Origin: Candidatus Heimdallarchaeota archaeon LC_3
Lineage (GTDB): Archaea > Asgardarchaeota > Heimdallarchaeia > Hodarchaeales > LC-3
Direction: 5' to 3'
Assembly: GCA_001940645.1 (NCBI GenBank)
Contig: MDVS01000044.1
Coordinates: 31,506-95,505, forward strand
DNA: 64,000 nucleotides
Below the pieces are notes generated by a model. That model saw nothing but the letters and a program-made list of their open reading frames with translations, made no database searches and was not told where the DNA came from. This document shows, in pieces, positions 1 through 10,159 of the stretch. The translations under genes were made by a program, and so were the position numbers. Within the stretch, counting starts at the first letter, position 1. Each line of letters starts with the position of its first letter.

Positions 1-1732
1 TATCTGGAAGAGGATGACAACGATAAATAGCAGGAAGTCCTGAGTCACGCAATCTTTCCCCAACTGCTTCATTAGCTGCAATCATAAACATTTCATTCAT
101 TTCGCTAGATACTGATCGTTCAGCCACTGCAACTTCCAATAAAGGATTCCGAGTAGACATCCGAGTTTCTGTAGTTTCCACGTTTAGACCTCGGAAACGT
201 TTTCGTAAGATGTTTCCTAATTCTAACATCCCAGTCCAGTAAGGATCCTCCTTTTCGAGTTGTTCATCGACATATTCGTATGTTAAATTTGCCTTAACAT
301 GAACAAACCCTTCGTAAAATTCACATTTTCTCCGTGAACCATAATTATCAAACTCTAAACGAATTGATAAGCATAAACGTATAACACCAGCTTGAAGAGC
401 ACATAAACCTGTGGACAATGCAGGAGGATTCATAGGTAACCCTCTAGAAGGTAAATAAACAGCTGTTGCTCTTTGTTTTGCATAATCATCCAAATCTGAC
501 CCTCTAGTAACATAATGACTAACATCCGCAATATGAACCCAAAGCTCAAACCCATTCTCTATACGAGAAAAGCTTAATGCCTGATCAAAATCCCGTGCAC
601 CTTCAGGATCAACAGTATAGGCTAATAGATTAGTAAGATCTTTTCTGCTTTCTAGTACTTCTGGAGTGTTAATTGGTTCAGAAAAAGAAACAGCAAGTTC
701 TTCCATTTCAGAATCGACCTCCCAGGTGAAAGTAATATCCTGTTCAACAGCGCGTTTAGCCATTGCCTCTAATGCTTCAGATTCTGTCCAAAAATCTGTT
801 CGAAATAAAAATTCAGTCATTGCAGACGCAGGTTGCAACAAATTACGGGTTTCAGTCCAATCTTCTGCCATAAAACGTAAGTATTGGCTCAAGGCAAATT
901 TATCTAATTGGTGTATTCGAGTTCCACCTAATCCGATCCCCTTTCCTAATCTTCCATGCTGAACAAGATCACTCATCCAAATCTGAATATTATTTAATAA
1001 TTCAAATTCTTCAGGACTTAACCCTGCATATTTAATACCAACGGGAATATGTCTTGTTTGTGTATATCCTTCTTCATCTTCGTAATCCTCAGTTTCAACC
1101 AGTTTCTCACGTAATCTTTCAAGAGCTTTAATTTCATTTAAAATTTTGGAATAATCATCAGGATGAAGTGTAATCCACTTATCTTTGTTAATTACATCAA
1201 AATAACCGACTCCAGGGGAAAAAGATTCTTTTAACAAATCTTCGATTGCTGTATATTGATCAAACGATGGTGGATCGTTTTCATACCATATACTTGATAA
1301 TTTTTGCTGGGTAAAAGTTTCTTCAAAATTTGAAATTTGATTTCGAATATATTTAACAATTTTAATCCAGAAATCATGTTCAGATGAAGGATGATCTTTA
1401 TCCTTAGATTCAGTAACTGAAATTGGATCCCTTCTTGTCTTACTAACGATTTTAAATGGAGTAGAACCAAAACGATTAATAGAATCTTTTAATCTTGGAA
1501 GTAATTTTTTTTCAATCTCTTTTGCAGATAATGACCTAGAAATTTCAACATTGAGATTAAATTTTCTTTTAGTAATTTGATGAGCTCGAATCTCACGAAT
1601 TCCTTTGGTAGTTAAAACCTTAAAATAGACAATTTTTTTACGTGTAGATCGATTAACTACAAATGCCATGTTTTCAGGAGGTTGAATTCCAAATAAACCA
1701 GACGTAAATTCAATAAGATTTCCTGGTTTCAT
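1..1732 (-). CDS. RNase II/R family exoribonuclease (RNB domain), C-terminal part outside window
   Basis: Translating the complement from the ATG at 1732 gives about 577 residues with no stop before the window edge, so the gene is partial. From about residue 385 the RNB signature is clear: DPEGARDFDQA, then WVHIADVSHYV and YLPSRGLPM. The aspartates in the first motif match the metal-binding cluster of RNase II/R enzymes, which degrade RNA 3' to 5'. The first 350 residues are helical and charged and do not look like the bacterial cold-shock domains. Any C-terminal S1 domain would lie beyond base 1. The role is RNA turnover or processing by family membership; the substrate is unknown. Confidence 0.85.
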   Translation of the reverse strand, partial: MKPGNLIEFTSGLFGIQPPENMAFVVNRSTRKKIVYFKVLTTKGIREIRAHQITKRKFNLNVEISRSLSAKEIEKKLLPRLKDSINRFGSTPFKIVSKTRRDPISVTESKDKDHPSSEHDFWIKIVKYIRNQISNFEETFTQQKLSSIWYENDPPSFDQYTAIEDLLKESFSPGVGYFDVINKDKWITLHPDDYSKILNEIKALERLREKLVETEDYEDEEGYTQTRHIPVGIKYAGLSPEEFELLNNIQIWMSDLVQHGRLGKGIGLGGTRIHQLDKFALSQYLRFMAEDWTETRNLLQPASAMTEFLFRTDFWTESEALEAMAKRAVEQDITFTWEVDSEMEELAVSFSEPINTPEVLESRKDLTNLLAYTVDPEGARDFDQALSFSRIENGFELWVHIADVSHYVTRGSDLDDYAKQRATAVYLPSRGLPMNPPALSTGLCALQAGVIRLCLSIRLEFDNYGSRRKCEFYEGFVHVKANLTYEYVDEQLEKEDPYWTGMLELGNILRKRFRGLNVETTETRMSTRNPLLEVAVAERSVSSEMNEMFMIAANEAVGERLRDSGLPAIYRCHPLPD

Positions 1733-1844
1733 AATTATACACAAAAATTTATACTTTTATTAAAACAATTCAAAAGTCATCTCTTAAAAAAACGGAATTT
1801 CTTTTAATAAAGATGAGAAATAATTGAACAAATTTTTAGTCAAA

Positions 1845-2564
1845 CTAAGCTGTTTGACGTTTTCTCAATTCTTTTATTAGAATTTCACGTATAATCATTT
1901 GTATAGGTTGAATGATACGTTGGATAGAAGGTGGACGGTCTTTGGGATCAAATTTTCCTGCTTTAATTACCTCAGCTAGATCTTTAACTGCTTGAAGACA
2001 TGAAACATCAAGAATTGAGACTTGAGCATCTCCAATATTCTTTTTTATTCCTGCATCAACTAATAATTGTGCAGCCTCAAATGAACTAATTCTTTGCTCT
2101 TGTGGTAAGTCCATTTTGTTTAGCATAATTTGAACAGCAACTTGGCCAGAAGTTATTTGTTCACCCATTATTTGAAATAACTCAGATAATGAAATCTTAT
2201 TTGCTTCCCATTGAGCTTTAGAAGAGTCAATAACTACAATAAGTCCTTGTAAACCTTGAGCAACAACTTTTCTCATTGCCTTAAAACGGTCTTGTCCTGG
2301 AACAGTAAACAAGTGAATTTTGAAATCGTGTTGACCAGATGTTCCTTTGTCACCTAAACCAAATATTGCGTGGTCAAAACCTATTGTTCGTTGTGTTGCT
2401 TTATCTTCTAATTTTAAGAATTGATATACAGACGAGGGATCTTCTCGTTTACGTATAGCATGAAAAATACTTAACGTTGTTGTTTTACCAGCAAGGGATG
2501 GACCAAAGAAAACAATTTTTATACCTGCTGCGGTTTCTCCTACTGTAACAGAATCAGCGCTCAT
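1845..2564 (-). CDS. Small Ras-superfamily GTPase (MglA/Arf-like)
   Basis: A 239-residue GTPase. The P-loop is GPSLAGKTT (residues 21-29), a threonine at about 60 could serve switch I, TVPGQ (87-91) replaces the usual DxxGQ, and NKMDLP (149-154) is the guanine-specificity motif. The hydrophobic residue in place of the DxxG aspartate and the AGKTT loop resemble MglA and the many Asgard small GTPases more than classical Ras or Rab. A helical basic tail (about 200-239) follows the G domain, and no C-terminal prenylation cysteine is present. It stands alone between the ribonuclease and a 550-bp gap, so no partner GAP or Roadblock protein can be assigned. The role in polarity or membrane regulation is inference. 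Confidence 0.85.
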   Translation of the reverse strand: MSADSVTVGETAAGIKIVFFGPSLAGKTTTLSIFHAIRKREDPSSVYQFLKLEDKATQRTIGFDHAIFGLGDKGTSGQHDFKIHLFTVPGQDRFKAMRKVVAQGLQGLIVVIDSSKAQWEANKISLSELFQIMGEQITSGQVAVQIMLNKMDLPQEQRISSFEAAQLLVDAGIKKNIGDAQVSILDVSCLQAVKDLAEVIKAGKFDPKDRPPSIQRIIQPIQMIIREILIKELRKRQTA

Positions 2565-3115
2565 TTAGAATCTCCGATTAATGCTGTTGTCAAATGATAA
2601 ATAAAAATTCGAATAAAATTAATACTATTAATAGATATAATCAAAGTAAGGTAAATTACATATCTTTCTTGATATTTAATTATGTTTTTTATTGATATTT
2701 CCTTTTATTATATATGCCTTTTTAAATCTCATAATATTATACTCGTTATTACTAGTGAATACAAATTAATATTTGAATAAATTTTGTTAATGCTATTCGT
2801 TAAAGTGATTATTTTTAATTTTCTTTTTTTTTTTAATTCATGCTAATTGTTGTAATTAGTAATAAATTAGTATTTGAATAACCAATCAAAAATAATAGTT
2901 CATTATAATAATGAAAAAGAGGATAATGGCTAAATAGTTTAGTTTGTTTAATAAACTGAAATTTTTAATTAAATTCTCTTATTTTTATTCAAAAATAGTT
3001 ACAAAATGATTTGTATCTGTATTAGGATTAGCAAGATTTTTTATTTAATTCATTAAATGGTTTAATTAATTATTTCCTCAAATTTTTTTAGGCGATTTTT
3101 TATTGTTACAATCTG
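2565..3115. other. Intergenic region, 551 bp, no gene seen
   Basis: Very AT-rich sequence with stops in all frames. It must hold the promoter of the leftward GTPase gene near 2570-2660 and the end of the leftward PRPP-synthetase-like gene. I see no RNA gene, repeat array or convincing hairpin. Confidence 0.6.
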
Positions 3116-4021
3116 TTAATTCAATAAATTTTCCAAATAGTTTTTTAATTTCTCTTCTATTCTTTTAATTCTAATATTCTTCTTGTTCTGGAGTTCTTTT
3201 TTAATTTGAATTGTATTACTTATTGTCACACTGTTTACTTGATCAAAAATTTTTTTTGCTGATTCTCCATCAAAAAATCCATGTGTTACTGCGACATTAA
3301 TATCCTTAACACCATTGTTTTTAAGTGTTTTCACTGCTTCCAACATAGTTCCTCCACCCGATATAATATCATCGATCAATAAAGCTTTGTCACTTGTAAT
3401 CTTAGTAAGAGGAGTCAGAACTATCTCTTGTTTTATTCCTCCTTCACACACACACTCTTGTTGAACTTTTTTACAATTCAAGCAAATTTTTTCTTTTTTG
3501 AAATAAGTAATTCTAATACCTTTTTGTTCTATTTCAACTAAAAATGGTTCCTGTTCATCTGTGGGACTCATTATTGGATAATTTTGATCATAGAGACTTG
3601 AAACAAAATTAATATTGTGAATATTCAGGTTATTTCCCCACTTATGTAAACCTGGTTTTCGAAATTGAATAGCATGAATATCAAAAGCAATTAAATCAGT
3701 AACTCCTAACGTGTCATACCATGTGAGTATTAATTCTAAACTTAAAGGTTCTAAAGGATAGAATCGTTTATCTTGTCGAGAAAAACTTAACCAGGGATGT
3801 ACTACAATTATTTTTTCAGGGTTTTTACCTTTGACAATATTAATTATCATTGAAGTAGCAAAAATCATTTTGATAGGATTCTGATCCGTTTGTACAATTA
3901 TTGTATAATTTTTTGAATCTGGTAATTCCTCAAGTATGGTTTTAAATTCCCCATTTGGGAAATTGATGATTACCGGCTTAATCCCCTTAATATCGAGCGT
4001 GCTCATATTTATATTAATCAT
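3116..4021 (-). CDS. Ribose-phosphate pyrophosphokinase (PRPP synthetase)-like protein with a zinc-knuckle insertion
   Basis: A 301-residue protein with PRPP-synthetase landmarks: FPNGE near residue 21, HPWLSFSRQDKRF (75-87, the flexible-loop region), FDIHAIQF (113-120) and the PRPP loop DDIISGGGT (217-225). This enzyme makes PRPP from ribose 5-phosphate and ATP for nucleotide and amino-acid synthesis. It is divergent and carries an extra cysteine cluster (C180, C183, C190, C192) that is not typical of the family and may bind zinc. It could be a phosphoribosyltransferase-like paralogue instead of the main synthetase. The start could be ATG 4021 or the in-frame ATG at 4006. Confidence 0.72.
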   Translation of the reverse strand: MININMSTLDIKGIKPVIINFPNGEFKTILEELPDSKNYTIIVQTDQNPIKMIFATSMIINIVKGKNPEKIIVVHPWLSFSRQDKRFYPLEPLSLELILTWYDTLGVTDLIAFDIHAIQFRKPGLHKWGNNLNIHNINFVSSLYDQNYPIMSPTDEQEPFLVEIEQKGIRITYFKKEKICLNCKKVQQECVCEGGIKQEIVLTPLTKITSDKALLIDDIISGGGTMLEAVKTLKNNGVKDINVAVTHGFFDGESAKKIFDQVNSVTISNTIQIKKELQNKKNIRIKRIEEKLKNYLENLLN

Positions 4022-4338
4022 AATCTTCTCAATTATCTGTATTTAGTAATAAACAAGAAATTGTAGATCTCCAAGCGTTCATTTTTCAATATTATATTTA
4101 TTATAATGCATACTATTAAATTAATTATTTTTAAAAAATTAAATTATAATGTCTCTACTTGAATTTTTGATAAATTTGTTTCCAAAAAAAAATAATGTTT
4201 ATCTAAAAAGTAGTAGTATAGCGAAAAAACGATTAATGCTATCTATTAGTTAGGAAAATTTGTTTGTGACCATTTATTGGGAAATAACGCTTTTTTCCTT
4301 CTAAAATTTATATTTTTAACAATCAAATTTGATATTAG
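4022..4338. other. Divergent intergenic region, probable grpE promoter
   Basis: 317 bp between divergent genes. A TATA-like element (tttatattt, 4307-4315) lies about 25-30 bp before the grpE start, which would suit a leaderless or short-leader archaeal transcript. Nothing else is recognisable. Confidence 0.4.
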
Positions 4339-5022
4339 GTGATTTGGGTGCCAGATAAAGAAAAAACGAACAACACCAGTGTACAAACAACTACTGAAGA
4401 TAAGGTTTCTTCAACCAATGAATCTAACAATTCAAATCAAGAATTAGATTTTTCTTCTAATGAAAAAGTTGAAGAAACAATTCCAACAGAAGAATTACTA
4501 TCTCTTGAGGAACAAAAAGAACTGAAAGAAGGAATAAAGAAACTAACTGAAGATAATAAGACTTTAAAGGATAAATTGTTACGTACTCATGCAGATTATC
4601 AAAATTATCGTCGAAGAATTCAAGAGGATCTTAATACCAGGACTGAGCTTGGAAAATATCAATTATTATCTAATTTAATAGCCACTCTAGATCAATTATT
4701 CATTATTTCAGAAAAATGGAATCCAGATGATCATTCAAATTTAATAATTGTTCAAAAGTTTTTTCTCTCAATGCAGAAAGAATTGGGAGCTATAGGATTA
4801 AAGAAAATTGAAACCCTTGGTAAACCAGTCAATCTACGTTATCATAATGTTGTCAAATCTCCTAAAAATTCAAATAATGAAGATTTAATAATTGTATCCG
4901 AAGTTCAAAGTGGATATTTATATAAAGAAAGAGTAATTAGACCGGCACTGGTAGAACTTGGAAAAATAAATGAAAATCAAGAATTAAGCGATTTGGAACC
5001 TTCTGATGAAAATAAAAAGTAA
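4339..5022 (+). CDS. grpE: GrpE nucleotide exchange factor
   Basis: A 227-residue protein with a low-complexity Ser/Asn/Glu N terminus (about 1-50), a long coiled coil (about 52-110) and the C-terminal GrpE head. The head ends in a motif of GrpE type, EVQSGYLYKERVIRPALV, in which a GY is followed by an Arg-Pro-Ala. GrpE releases ADP from DnaK and resets the chaperone cycle in the cytoplasm. It lies 201 bp upstream of dnaK on the same strand. The start may be GTG 4339 or GTG 4348; an aggtga at 4336-4341 favours 4348. Confidence 0.92.
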   Translation: MIWVPDKEKTNNTSVQTTTEDKVSSTNESNNSNQELDFSSNEKVEETIPTEELLSLEEQKELKEGIKKLTEDNKTLKDKLLRTHADYQNYRRRIQEDLNTRTELGKYQLLSNLIATLDQLFIISEKWNPDDHSNLIIVQKFFLSMQKELGAIGLKKIETLGKPVNLRYHNVVKSPKNSNNEDLIIVSEVQSGYLYKERVIRPALVELGKINENQELSDLEPSDENKK

Positions 5023-5067
5023 TTTAATGAAATTGACCAACCAAATATACTTGATGTATAAATGACA

Positions 5068-5079
5068 AATTATATAAAG
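5068..5079 (+). promoter_or_regulatory. Probable TATA box of dnaK
   Basis: aattatataaag at about 5068-5079 fits an archaeal TATA box with a purine-rich upstream flank. It lies about 150 bp before the dnaK start, so dnaK would have its own promoter and a long leader. The Shine-Dalgarno-like aggaga sits at 5210-5215. Assignment is by eye only. Confidence 0.4.
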
Positions 5080-5223
5080 ACCAAATAAAAACTATGATTA
5101 ACAATAATAAAAACAAGAATTAAACAATCAAATAAGCAATACAAGTTATTAATTAGTAATATTGATAAAATAAATATTTTCAAGTAATAGAAATAAAATT
5201 GAATTAATTAGGAGATTAAAATC

Positions 5224-7119
5224 ATGGGTAGAATCATAGGGATTGATTTAGGAACTACAAATAGTGAAGCTGCTTACATAGAAGCTGGCCGACCTGTAAT
5301 TGTCCCCTCACAAGAAGGACAGACTTTGTCTGGTAAAAATTTTCCATCTGTTGTAGCTTTTACTACCAAAGGTGAAAGATTAGTTGGAGAATTAGCTAAA
5401 CGTCAGGCAGTTATGAATCCTAATGGAACAATTATGCAAGCAAAAAGAAAAATGGGAACTGATCATAAATTCAGGGCTAAATCTGGAAATCAATGGAAGG
5501 AATTCCGACCTGAAGAGATTGGTGCAATGATCTTACAAAAAATTAAAACAGATGCAGAATCTTTTCTTGGAGAAAAAATAGAAAAAGCAGTAATTACAGT
5601 ACCTGCATTTTTCGATGATGATCAGAGACAAGCGACAAAAGATGCTGGGAAAATAGCAGGATTAGAAGTCGTTCGAATAATCAACGAGCCAACTGCTGCA
5701 GCATTTGCCTATGGTATAGATAAAACAACTGAAGGAAGAGATCTTAACATTATTGTATTAGATTTTGGTGGAGGTACCTTTGATGTTACTTGTATGGAAA
5801 TGGGTGAAGGAGTTTTCGAAGTAAAAAGTACTAGCGGAGATACGCAGTTAGGAGGAACTGATATGGATAATGCACTTATAGATTATCTAATGGGAGAATT
5901 CAATCGACAAAATAATGTTGATTTGACTAAAGATCTTAGTGCATTACAAAGATTCAGAGATGCAGCTGAACGTGCGAAAATAGAATTAACAAATTCGATG
6001 CAAACTTCTATCAACTTACCATATATCGCTCAAAATCAAGCTGGTCCTTTGCACTTTGAATATACTTTAACGCGTGCTAAAATGAATCAAATTATTCAAC
6101 CAGTATTAGATAGACTTGATCCTCCTATTCACCAAGCAATGAAGGATGCTGGTTGGTCTTCATCGGATATTCACAAAGTAATTTTAGTTGGTGGACCAAC
6201 AAGAATGCCTGCAGTTCGAGAACGCTTTGAAAAAGTTATGGGTAAAAAAGCTGAAGGTGGAGTTGATCCTATGCGCGCTGTAGCTGAAGGAGCTGCCTTA
6301 CAAGCTGGTATACTTAGTGGAGATGTTGAAGAGTTATTACTCTTGGATGTTATACCCTTAACACTCTCAGTTGAAACATTGGGTGGTATCTCAACTCCAG
6401 TTATTGAAAGAAATACAACAATACCAACCAAAAAATCACAAACCTTCTCAACTGCTGCTGATAATCAACCATCAGTGGAAATCCATGTTTTGCAAGGAGA
6501 AAGAACAGAAGCAAAAAATAACAAATCTTTAGGTAAATTCCATTTAATGGGTATTCCTCCAGCACCAAGAGGTGTCCCTCAAGTCGAGGTTACGTTTGAT
6601 ATTGATGCTAATGGATTGTTAAATGTAACAGCTAAAGATTTGGGAACGAGCAAGTCTCAACAAATTACTATTACTGGATCAAGCCAATTAAAAGAAGATG
6701 ATATTAATCATATGGTTGAAGAGGCTAAAAAATACGAAGAACAAGATAAAGAGAAAAAGAAGGTTGTAGAATTAAAAAATAATGCAGATAATTTAATTTA
6801 TCAGGCAGAAAAGCTCTTTGAAGAAAATAAAGACAAAGTTAAGGAACCAGATAAAAAAGATGCTGAAGAAACTATAAAAAAATTACGTGAAGCGATCAAC
6901 AAGGATGATACAGCCTCAATAGAAAGTTTATTACAAGAACTTCAACAAAAATTGCAAAAGATTGGAGCAGGATTTTATCCACAAGGAGCTGAAGGTGCAC
7001 CAGGAGCTGAAGGTGCACCAGGAGCTGGAGGTGTTCCTCCATCAGGAGCTCAACCAGGTGGAGACGATCCTAATATTGTTGATGTAGATTATGAAGTCGT
7101 AGATGACAATGACAAATAA
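5224..7119 (+). CDS. dnaK: Hsp70 chaperone DnaK
   Basis: A 631-residue Hsp70. The nucleotide-binding domain begins GIDLGTTNS (residues 6-14) and contains [12 protein letters not shown] and [10 protein letters not shown]. The interdomain linker region is [12 protein letters not shown], followed by the substrate-binding domain and a helical lid rich in Lys and Glu. The C terminus has a duplicated Gly/Ala/Pro-rich segment (GAEGAP repeated) and ends [10 protein letters not shown], like bacterial DnaK. The protein folds client polypeptides in an ATP cycle with GrpE, encoded just upstream, and a DnaJ co-chaperone not found in this window. A strong Shine-Dalgarno-like site precedes the ATG. The bacterial-type chaperone set in an archaeon implies old horizontal acquisition. 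Confidence 0.97.
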   Translation: MGRIIGIDLGTTNSEAAYIEAGRPVIVPSQEGQTLSGKNFPSVVAFTTKGERLVGELAKRQAVMNPNGTIMQAKRKMGTDHKFRAKSGNQWKEFRPEEIGAMILQKIKTDAESFLGEKIEKAVITVPAFFDDDQRQATKDAGKIAGLEVVRIINEPTAAAFAYGIDKTTEGRDLNIIVLDFGGGTFDVTCMEMGEGVFEVKSTSGDTQLGGTDMDNALIDYLMGEFNRQNNVDLTKDLSALQRFRDAAERAKIELTNSMQTSINLPYIAQNQAGPLHFEYTLTRAKMNQIIQPVLDRLDPPIHQAMKDAGWSSSDIHKVILVGGPTRMPAVRERFEKVMGKKAEGGVDPMRAVAEGAALQAGILSGDVEELLLLDVIPLTLSVETLGGISTPVIERNTTIPTKKSQTFSTAADNQPSVEIHVLQGERTEAKNNKSLGKFHLMGIPPAPRGVPQVEVTFDIDANGLLNVTAKDLGTSKSQQITITGSSQLKEDDINHMVEEAKKYEEQDKEKKKVVELKNNADNLIYQAEKLFEENKDKVKEPDKKDAEETIKKLREAINKDDTASIESLLQELQQKLQKIGAGFYPQGAEGAPGAEGAPGAGGVPPSGAQPGGDDPNIVDVDYEVVDDNDK

Positions 7120-7190
7120 ATTGATAATAAGTTAAGAATAGAACTTATTTTAAAAAATAATTAAAATTTAATAATCTATTGATAAGAGGA

Positions 7191-7210
7191 TTTTTTTTCT
7201 ACATTTTTTT
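7191..7210 (+). terminator. Oligo-T terminator after dnaK
   Basis: Two T runs (T8 at 7191-7198 and T7 at 7204-7210) lie about 70-90 bp after the dnaK stop. Archaeal polymerase commonly terminates on such runs. The rest of the gap to 7572 is AT-rich and holds nothing I can support. Confidence 0.4.
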
Positions 7211-7572
7211 ATTAATTTATATCAAACTAATGTTTGCTTAGACTGAATTTACCAAAAATATCTTTTAAAGTCTATTTCCTCTTATTCTTTGGAAATTTGA
7301 TTTTCATAAATAAATTTCAATAGTTTATTTGTATATTTGATGTTTTTTTTTGTTTAAGGCGGATAGAATTTTTTATTGTCAAAGTTTTTTATAACGCAGT
7401 AGTGATTGTTTATCAAGATAATACAGCAAAATGTACATCAAACTTTTGATGAACCAAAATGCTAACCGATAAATATTGGAATACTCTACGATCCTACTGA
7501 ATAGTAATCACCACTTTCTCATAATAATCTTGACTGCTGCTGAAAGACAAGAATTCATGAGATCATTCAATC

Positions 7573-8673
7573 TCATACCTCATCGAATCGATATCTATCT
7601 AAACATTTCAATCTTTTCTGGGTATCTTCCCAATCGTTACTCATCCATTGGGTTATAGCGGTCGTTGAGGTGAAAAGGCTGTTACCATCTTGTGGTGTGA
7701 AACAATATCCTACTACATCTTTACCACCTTCTAATACACTCACAGTTGGTTCAACAACTACACTTTGGTCTAGGATTCGTCCATAAAATCCGTGTTCTCT
7801 TCCAAAACTAAAAACTAATGCAGATTGCCTTTTATGAGTAATAGCTACATAAGGATCGTCTACAAATTTCTTCATCACTTCTTCTTTTGTTGTTTCTTCT
7901 TTAAGTTTTAAGTCAAAAAATAAAGTATGCATGTATTGAGTTGGGATTTTGATTGCTGAAGAAAACACAGCTAAATCATATCCCATCGTTTTGAATAATC
8001 GATTTGCATCTTGAGCATGATGGGTCCCAAATCGTAAATCTTTGTGAGTCCCCACTTCAGGTGAACCTATGAAACTAGATGCTTGAGAAACATCAGCTGC
8101 TCGTCGGATAGCCATGAATTTTCCTGCTACCAATGAACATTTATTCCCATTTCCATTTTGAGGACCATCAGGACCGAAAGCAAGATTTTTTAGTACTGAA
8201 GAGATATTATGTGTGTTACAACTCACTACTTGAATAAATTTATTCTTTTCATAATCTTCCAAGACAAAATCATTGATTCCTGTAGCATAAGGGATTCCAA
8301 AACCTGTTTCAGAGCCTTGGGCAAGAAAATTCTGGATTTTTCCTTGCCTTTGTTTGTAAAATTTTTCTTTATTTTCAATCCCTTTTCTTTCAAACGAACA
8401 ATCAGCTACTATTTTTGATCTATCTAATGCTTCTTCGAAGGTATAAGTGACATCGACCCCCATTTCTTTCCATTTTTTGTGGGTTTCTTTATTAGATGCT
8501 ATATGAGCTCCTTTTCTTAATAAACCTTCTACTAACGGATAATCTGTTTTCCGTGGGGTATGTTTATAAAAAATAACCTCATCTAACCCGAGTTCTTTTG
8601 ATAAAGTAGCTAATAATCCCGTTAAAGGTTCTCCTATTGTACCTGTCCCAACTACCAATACACTATTATGCAT
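7573..8673 (-). CDS. gap: Type II (archaeal) glyceraldehyde-3-phosphate dehydrogenase
   Basis: The archaeal GAPDH family is recognised by the N-terminal Rossmann loop VGTGTIGEP and the catalytic motif SCNTHN (cysteine at about residue 154). The enzyme interconverts glyceraldehyde 3-phosphate and 1,3-bisphosphoglycerate in glycolysis or gluconeogenesis, usually with NAD or NADP. I prefer the ATG at 8673 because a good Shine-Dalgarno-like atgagga (complement of 8681-8687) stands just before it and the Rossmann fold starts right after it; an upstream in-frame codon at 8733 would add 20 residues unlike the family. The gene is monocistronic and convergent with dnaK. Confidence 0.93.
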   Translation of the reverse strand: MHNSVLVVGTGTIGEPLTGLLATLSKELGLDEVIFYKHTPRKTDYPLVEGLLRKGAHIASNKETHKKWKEMGVDVTYTFEEALDRSKIVADCSFERKGIENKEKFYKQRQGKIQNFLAQGSETGFGIPYATGINDFVLEDYEKNKFIQVVSCNTHNISSVLKNLAFGPDGPQNGNGNKCSLVAGKFMAIRRAADVSQASSFIGSPEVGTHKDLRFGTHHAQDANRLFKTMGYDLAVFSSAIKIPTQYMHTLFFDLKLKEETTKEEVMKKFVDDPYVAITHKRQSALVFSFGREHGFYGRILDQSVVVEPTVSVLEGGKDVVGYCFTPQDGNSLFTSTTAITQWMSNDWEDTQKRLKCLDRYRFDEV

Positions 8674-8864
8674 TTTATGCTCCTCATAACATAAATTGAG
8701 TGAACAACAATGAATTTCCAGTTTGATGTTCAATTTAGTACCTTTTTGAACCTACAAAAAATATTACACACATTAATTTTACTTAAATATTTGTATAAAA
8801 ATAAATAAAACAATAAAGAAATCATTTACTAAGGTCAAATAATATATTCATTATTCACATCTAG

Positions 8865-10154
8865 GTGGAGAATCGTTATGGAGATACAGGAATGTCCGAT
8901 TTAGACGGAAAAATTGTTGAAGTAAAAAAAATCCATAAAAAGAACATAGATACAGCTAATAAAATTCTGAAAAAAACCATCAAGGACATTAACGAAAATA
9001 TTCCTAAATTACAAAATGGAATCAAACAACTCGAAAAAATTGAAAAAGAAAAAATGGCTGATGGAATTGAAAAAGCTGCTAAACAGAGTAAAATGCATTT
9101 CAAAGCAACTAAAGCACTTGGTGAATTTTCCAGATACGTTTTAAAAGAGATGGAAGAATCGGAGCATTCCAATAAAATTGATATGAAAGAAGTTGTATAC
9201 TGGAAATATGAAGATTTCAAAAGTTGGCTTAAAGGCTTTAATAGATTTATAAATAATTTAGATGAAAATAGAAAACGTGCAAACAAAATAATGGGCTTGG
9301 ATTATATGCTCAAGAGAAGAGTTGCAGAGGGTCCATTAAATAAGCTAGTAGATGCACGAAATGTTTCAAGAGACCTGCTCACTAATGAATTTCAGATTAT
9401 AAAAGCGATTGAGGATTTGAATAGATTAAAAGATGAAATTTATGAAGTGGAATCAAAAATAGTTGACTATTCGAGTAAACTTGATTCGATTAATAATTCC
9501 ATTAAATCGATAACAGAGAAAAAAAACTCTTTAGAATCTGAAGTTGAAACAATAGAAAATCAAGGAAAAGTTAAAGCTTATCGAGACTTCAAGATAATGT
9601 TTCAATCAAATGAATTAGACATCGGACATCAAATTAATCCTTTAAAGAAGGATTTTCGTTTATTATCTAGTAAAGGCTCATCGTTAAGTACAATTGGTTC
9701 TTTCGAAATTGGTATTGCTAGACAATATGAAGATGCTACTCTTAAAACTTTTCATTCAGATTCGGAAAATGAGTTTCAGATGTTAAAATCGTTATGTGAA
9801 GCATTAATTGCAAATGCTGAAGATTTGAAAATAAAAGCTAATCATGTTCATAGAATCAAACAACTTCAGCAATCTATTAATTCAGGAATACTAAAAAAAA
9901 TGCAAGATTCCTCAATTGAAATATCTGCAAAAATGAGATTATTAGAAAAGGATCTTAATCTTATTGAAAACGTAAAGATAATAGAAGAAAAACGAATCAT
10001 TATTGAAAACAAATCTAAAGAACTTACTAAGCTTGAAGACGAAGTTGAATCTACTAGACTGGCTATTAATGATGAAGAAAAAAGTTCTAACGATAAGAAT
10101 AAGCGCTTCAAGGAACTAAACACTGAAGTTCTTCAAATGATAACAGACAAATAA
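8865..10154 (+). CDS. Long coiled-coil protein, function unknown
   Basis: A 429-residue, highly charged protein rich in Lys, Glu, Ile and Leu with no membrane segment. Heptad-like stretches cover about residues 10-80, 165-215 and 320-425, separated by less regular segments with a few aromatics (VVYWKYEDFKSW near 105). This is the pattern of a cytoskeletal, chromosome-associated or scaffold protein, but I recognise no SMC ATPase head or other domain. It starts with GTG at 8865 or ATG at 8892 and ends 5 bp before the convergent amidase gene. The function is unassigned. Confidence 0.75.
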   Translation: MENRYGDTGMSDLDGKIVEVKKIHKKNIDTANKILKKTIKDINENIPKLQNGIKQLEKIEKEKMADGIEKAAKQSKMHFKATKALGEFSRYVLKEMEESEHSNKIDMKEVVYWKYEDFKSWLKGFNRFINNLDENRKRANKIMGLDYMLKRRVAEGPLNKLVDARNVSRDLLTNEFQIIKAIEDLNRLKDEIYEVESKIVDYSSKLDSINNSIKSITEKKNSLESEVETIENQGKVKAYRDFKIMFQSNELDIGHQINPLKKDFRLLSSKGSSLSTIGSFEIGIARQYEDATLKTFHSDSENEFQMLKSLCEALIANAEDLKIKANHVHRIKQLQQSINSGILKKMQDSSIEISAKMRLLEKDLNLIENVKIIEEKRIIIENKSKELTKLEDEVESTRLAINDEEKSSNDKNKRFKELNTEVLQMITDK

Positions 10155-10159
10155 ATTTC

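Noticed and set aside
6171..6431. Leftward open frame in dnaK
   Set aside because: Complement shadow of a conserved gene.
4339..7119. Bacterial contamination suggested by bacterial-type grpE-dnaK
   Set aside because: The flanking genes are archaeal and the composition is the same; many archaea hold a transferred GrpE-DnaK set.
7476..7658. Open frame of 60 codons after dnaK
   Set aside because: It runs into the antisense of the GAPDH gene, has no ribosome-binding site and no coherent composition.
9866..10123. Leftward Ser/Ile/Phe-rich frames under the coiled-coil gene
   Set aside because: Complements of Lys/Glu-rich coding sequence commonly give such frames.
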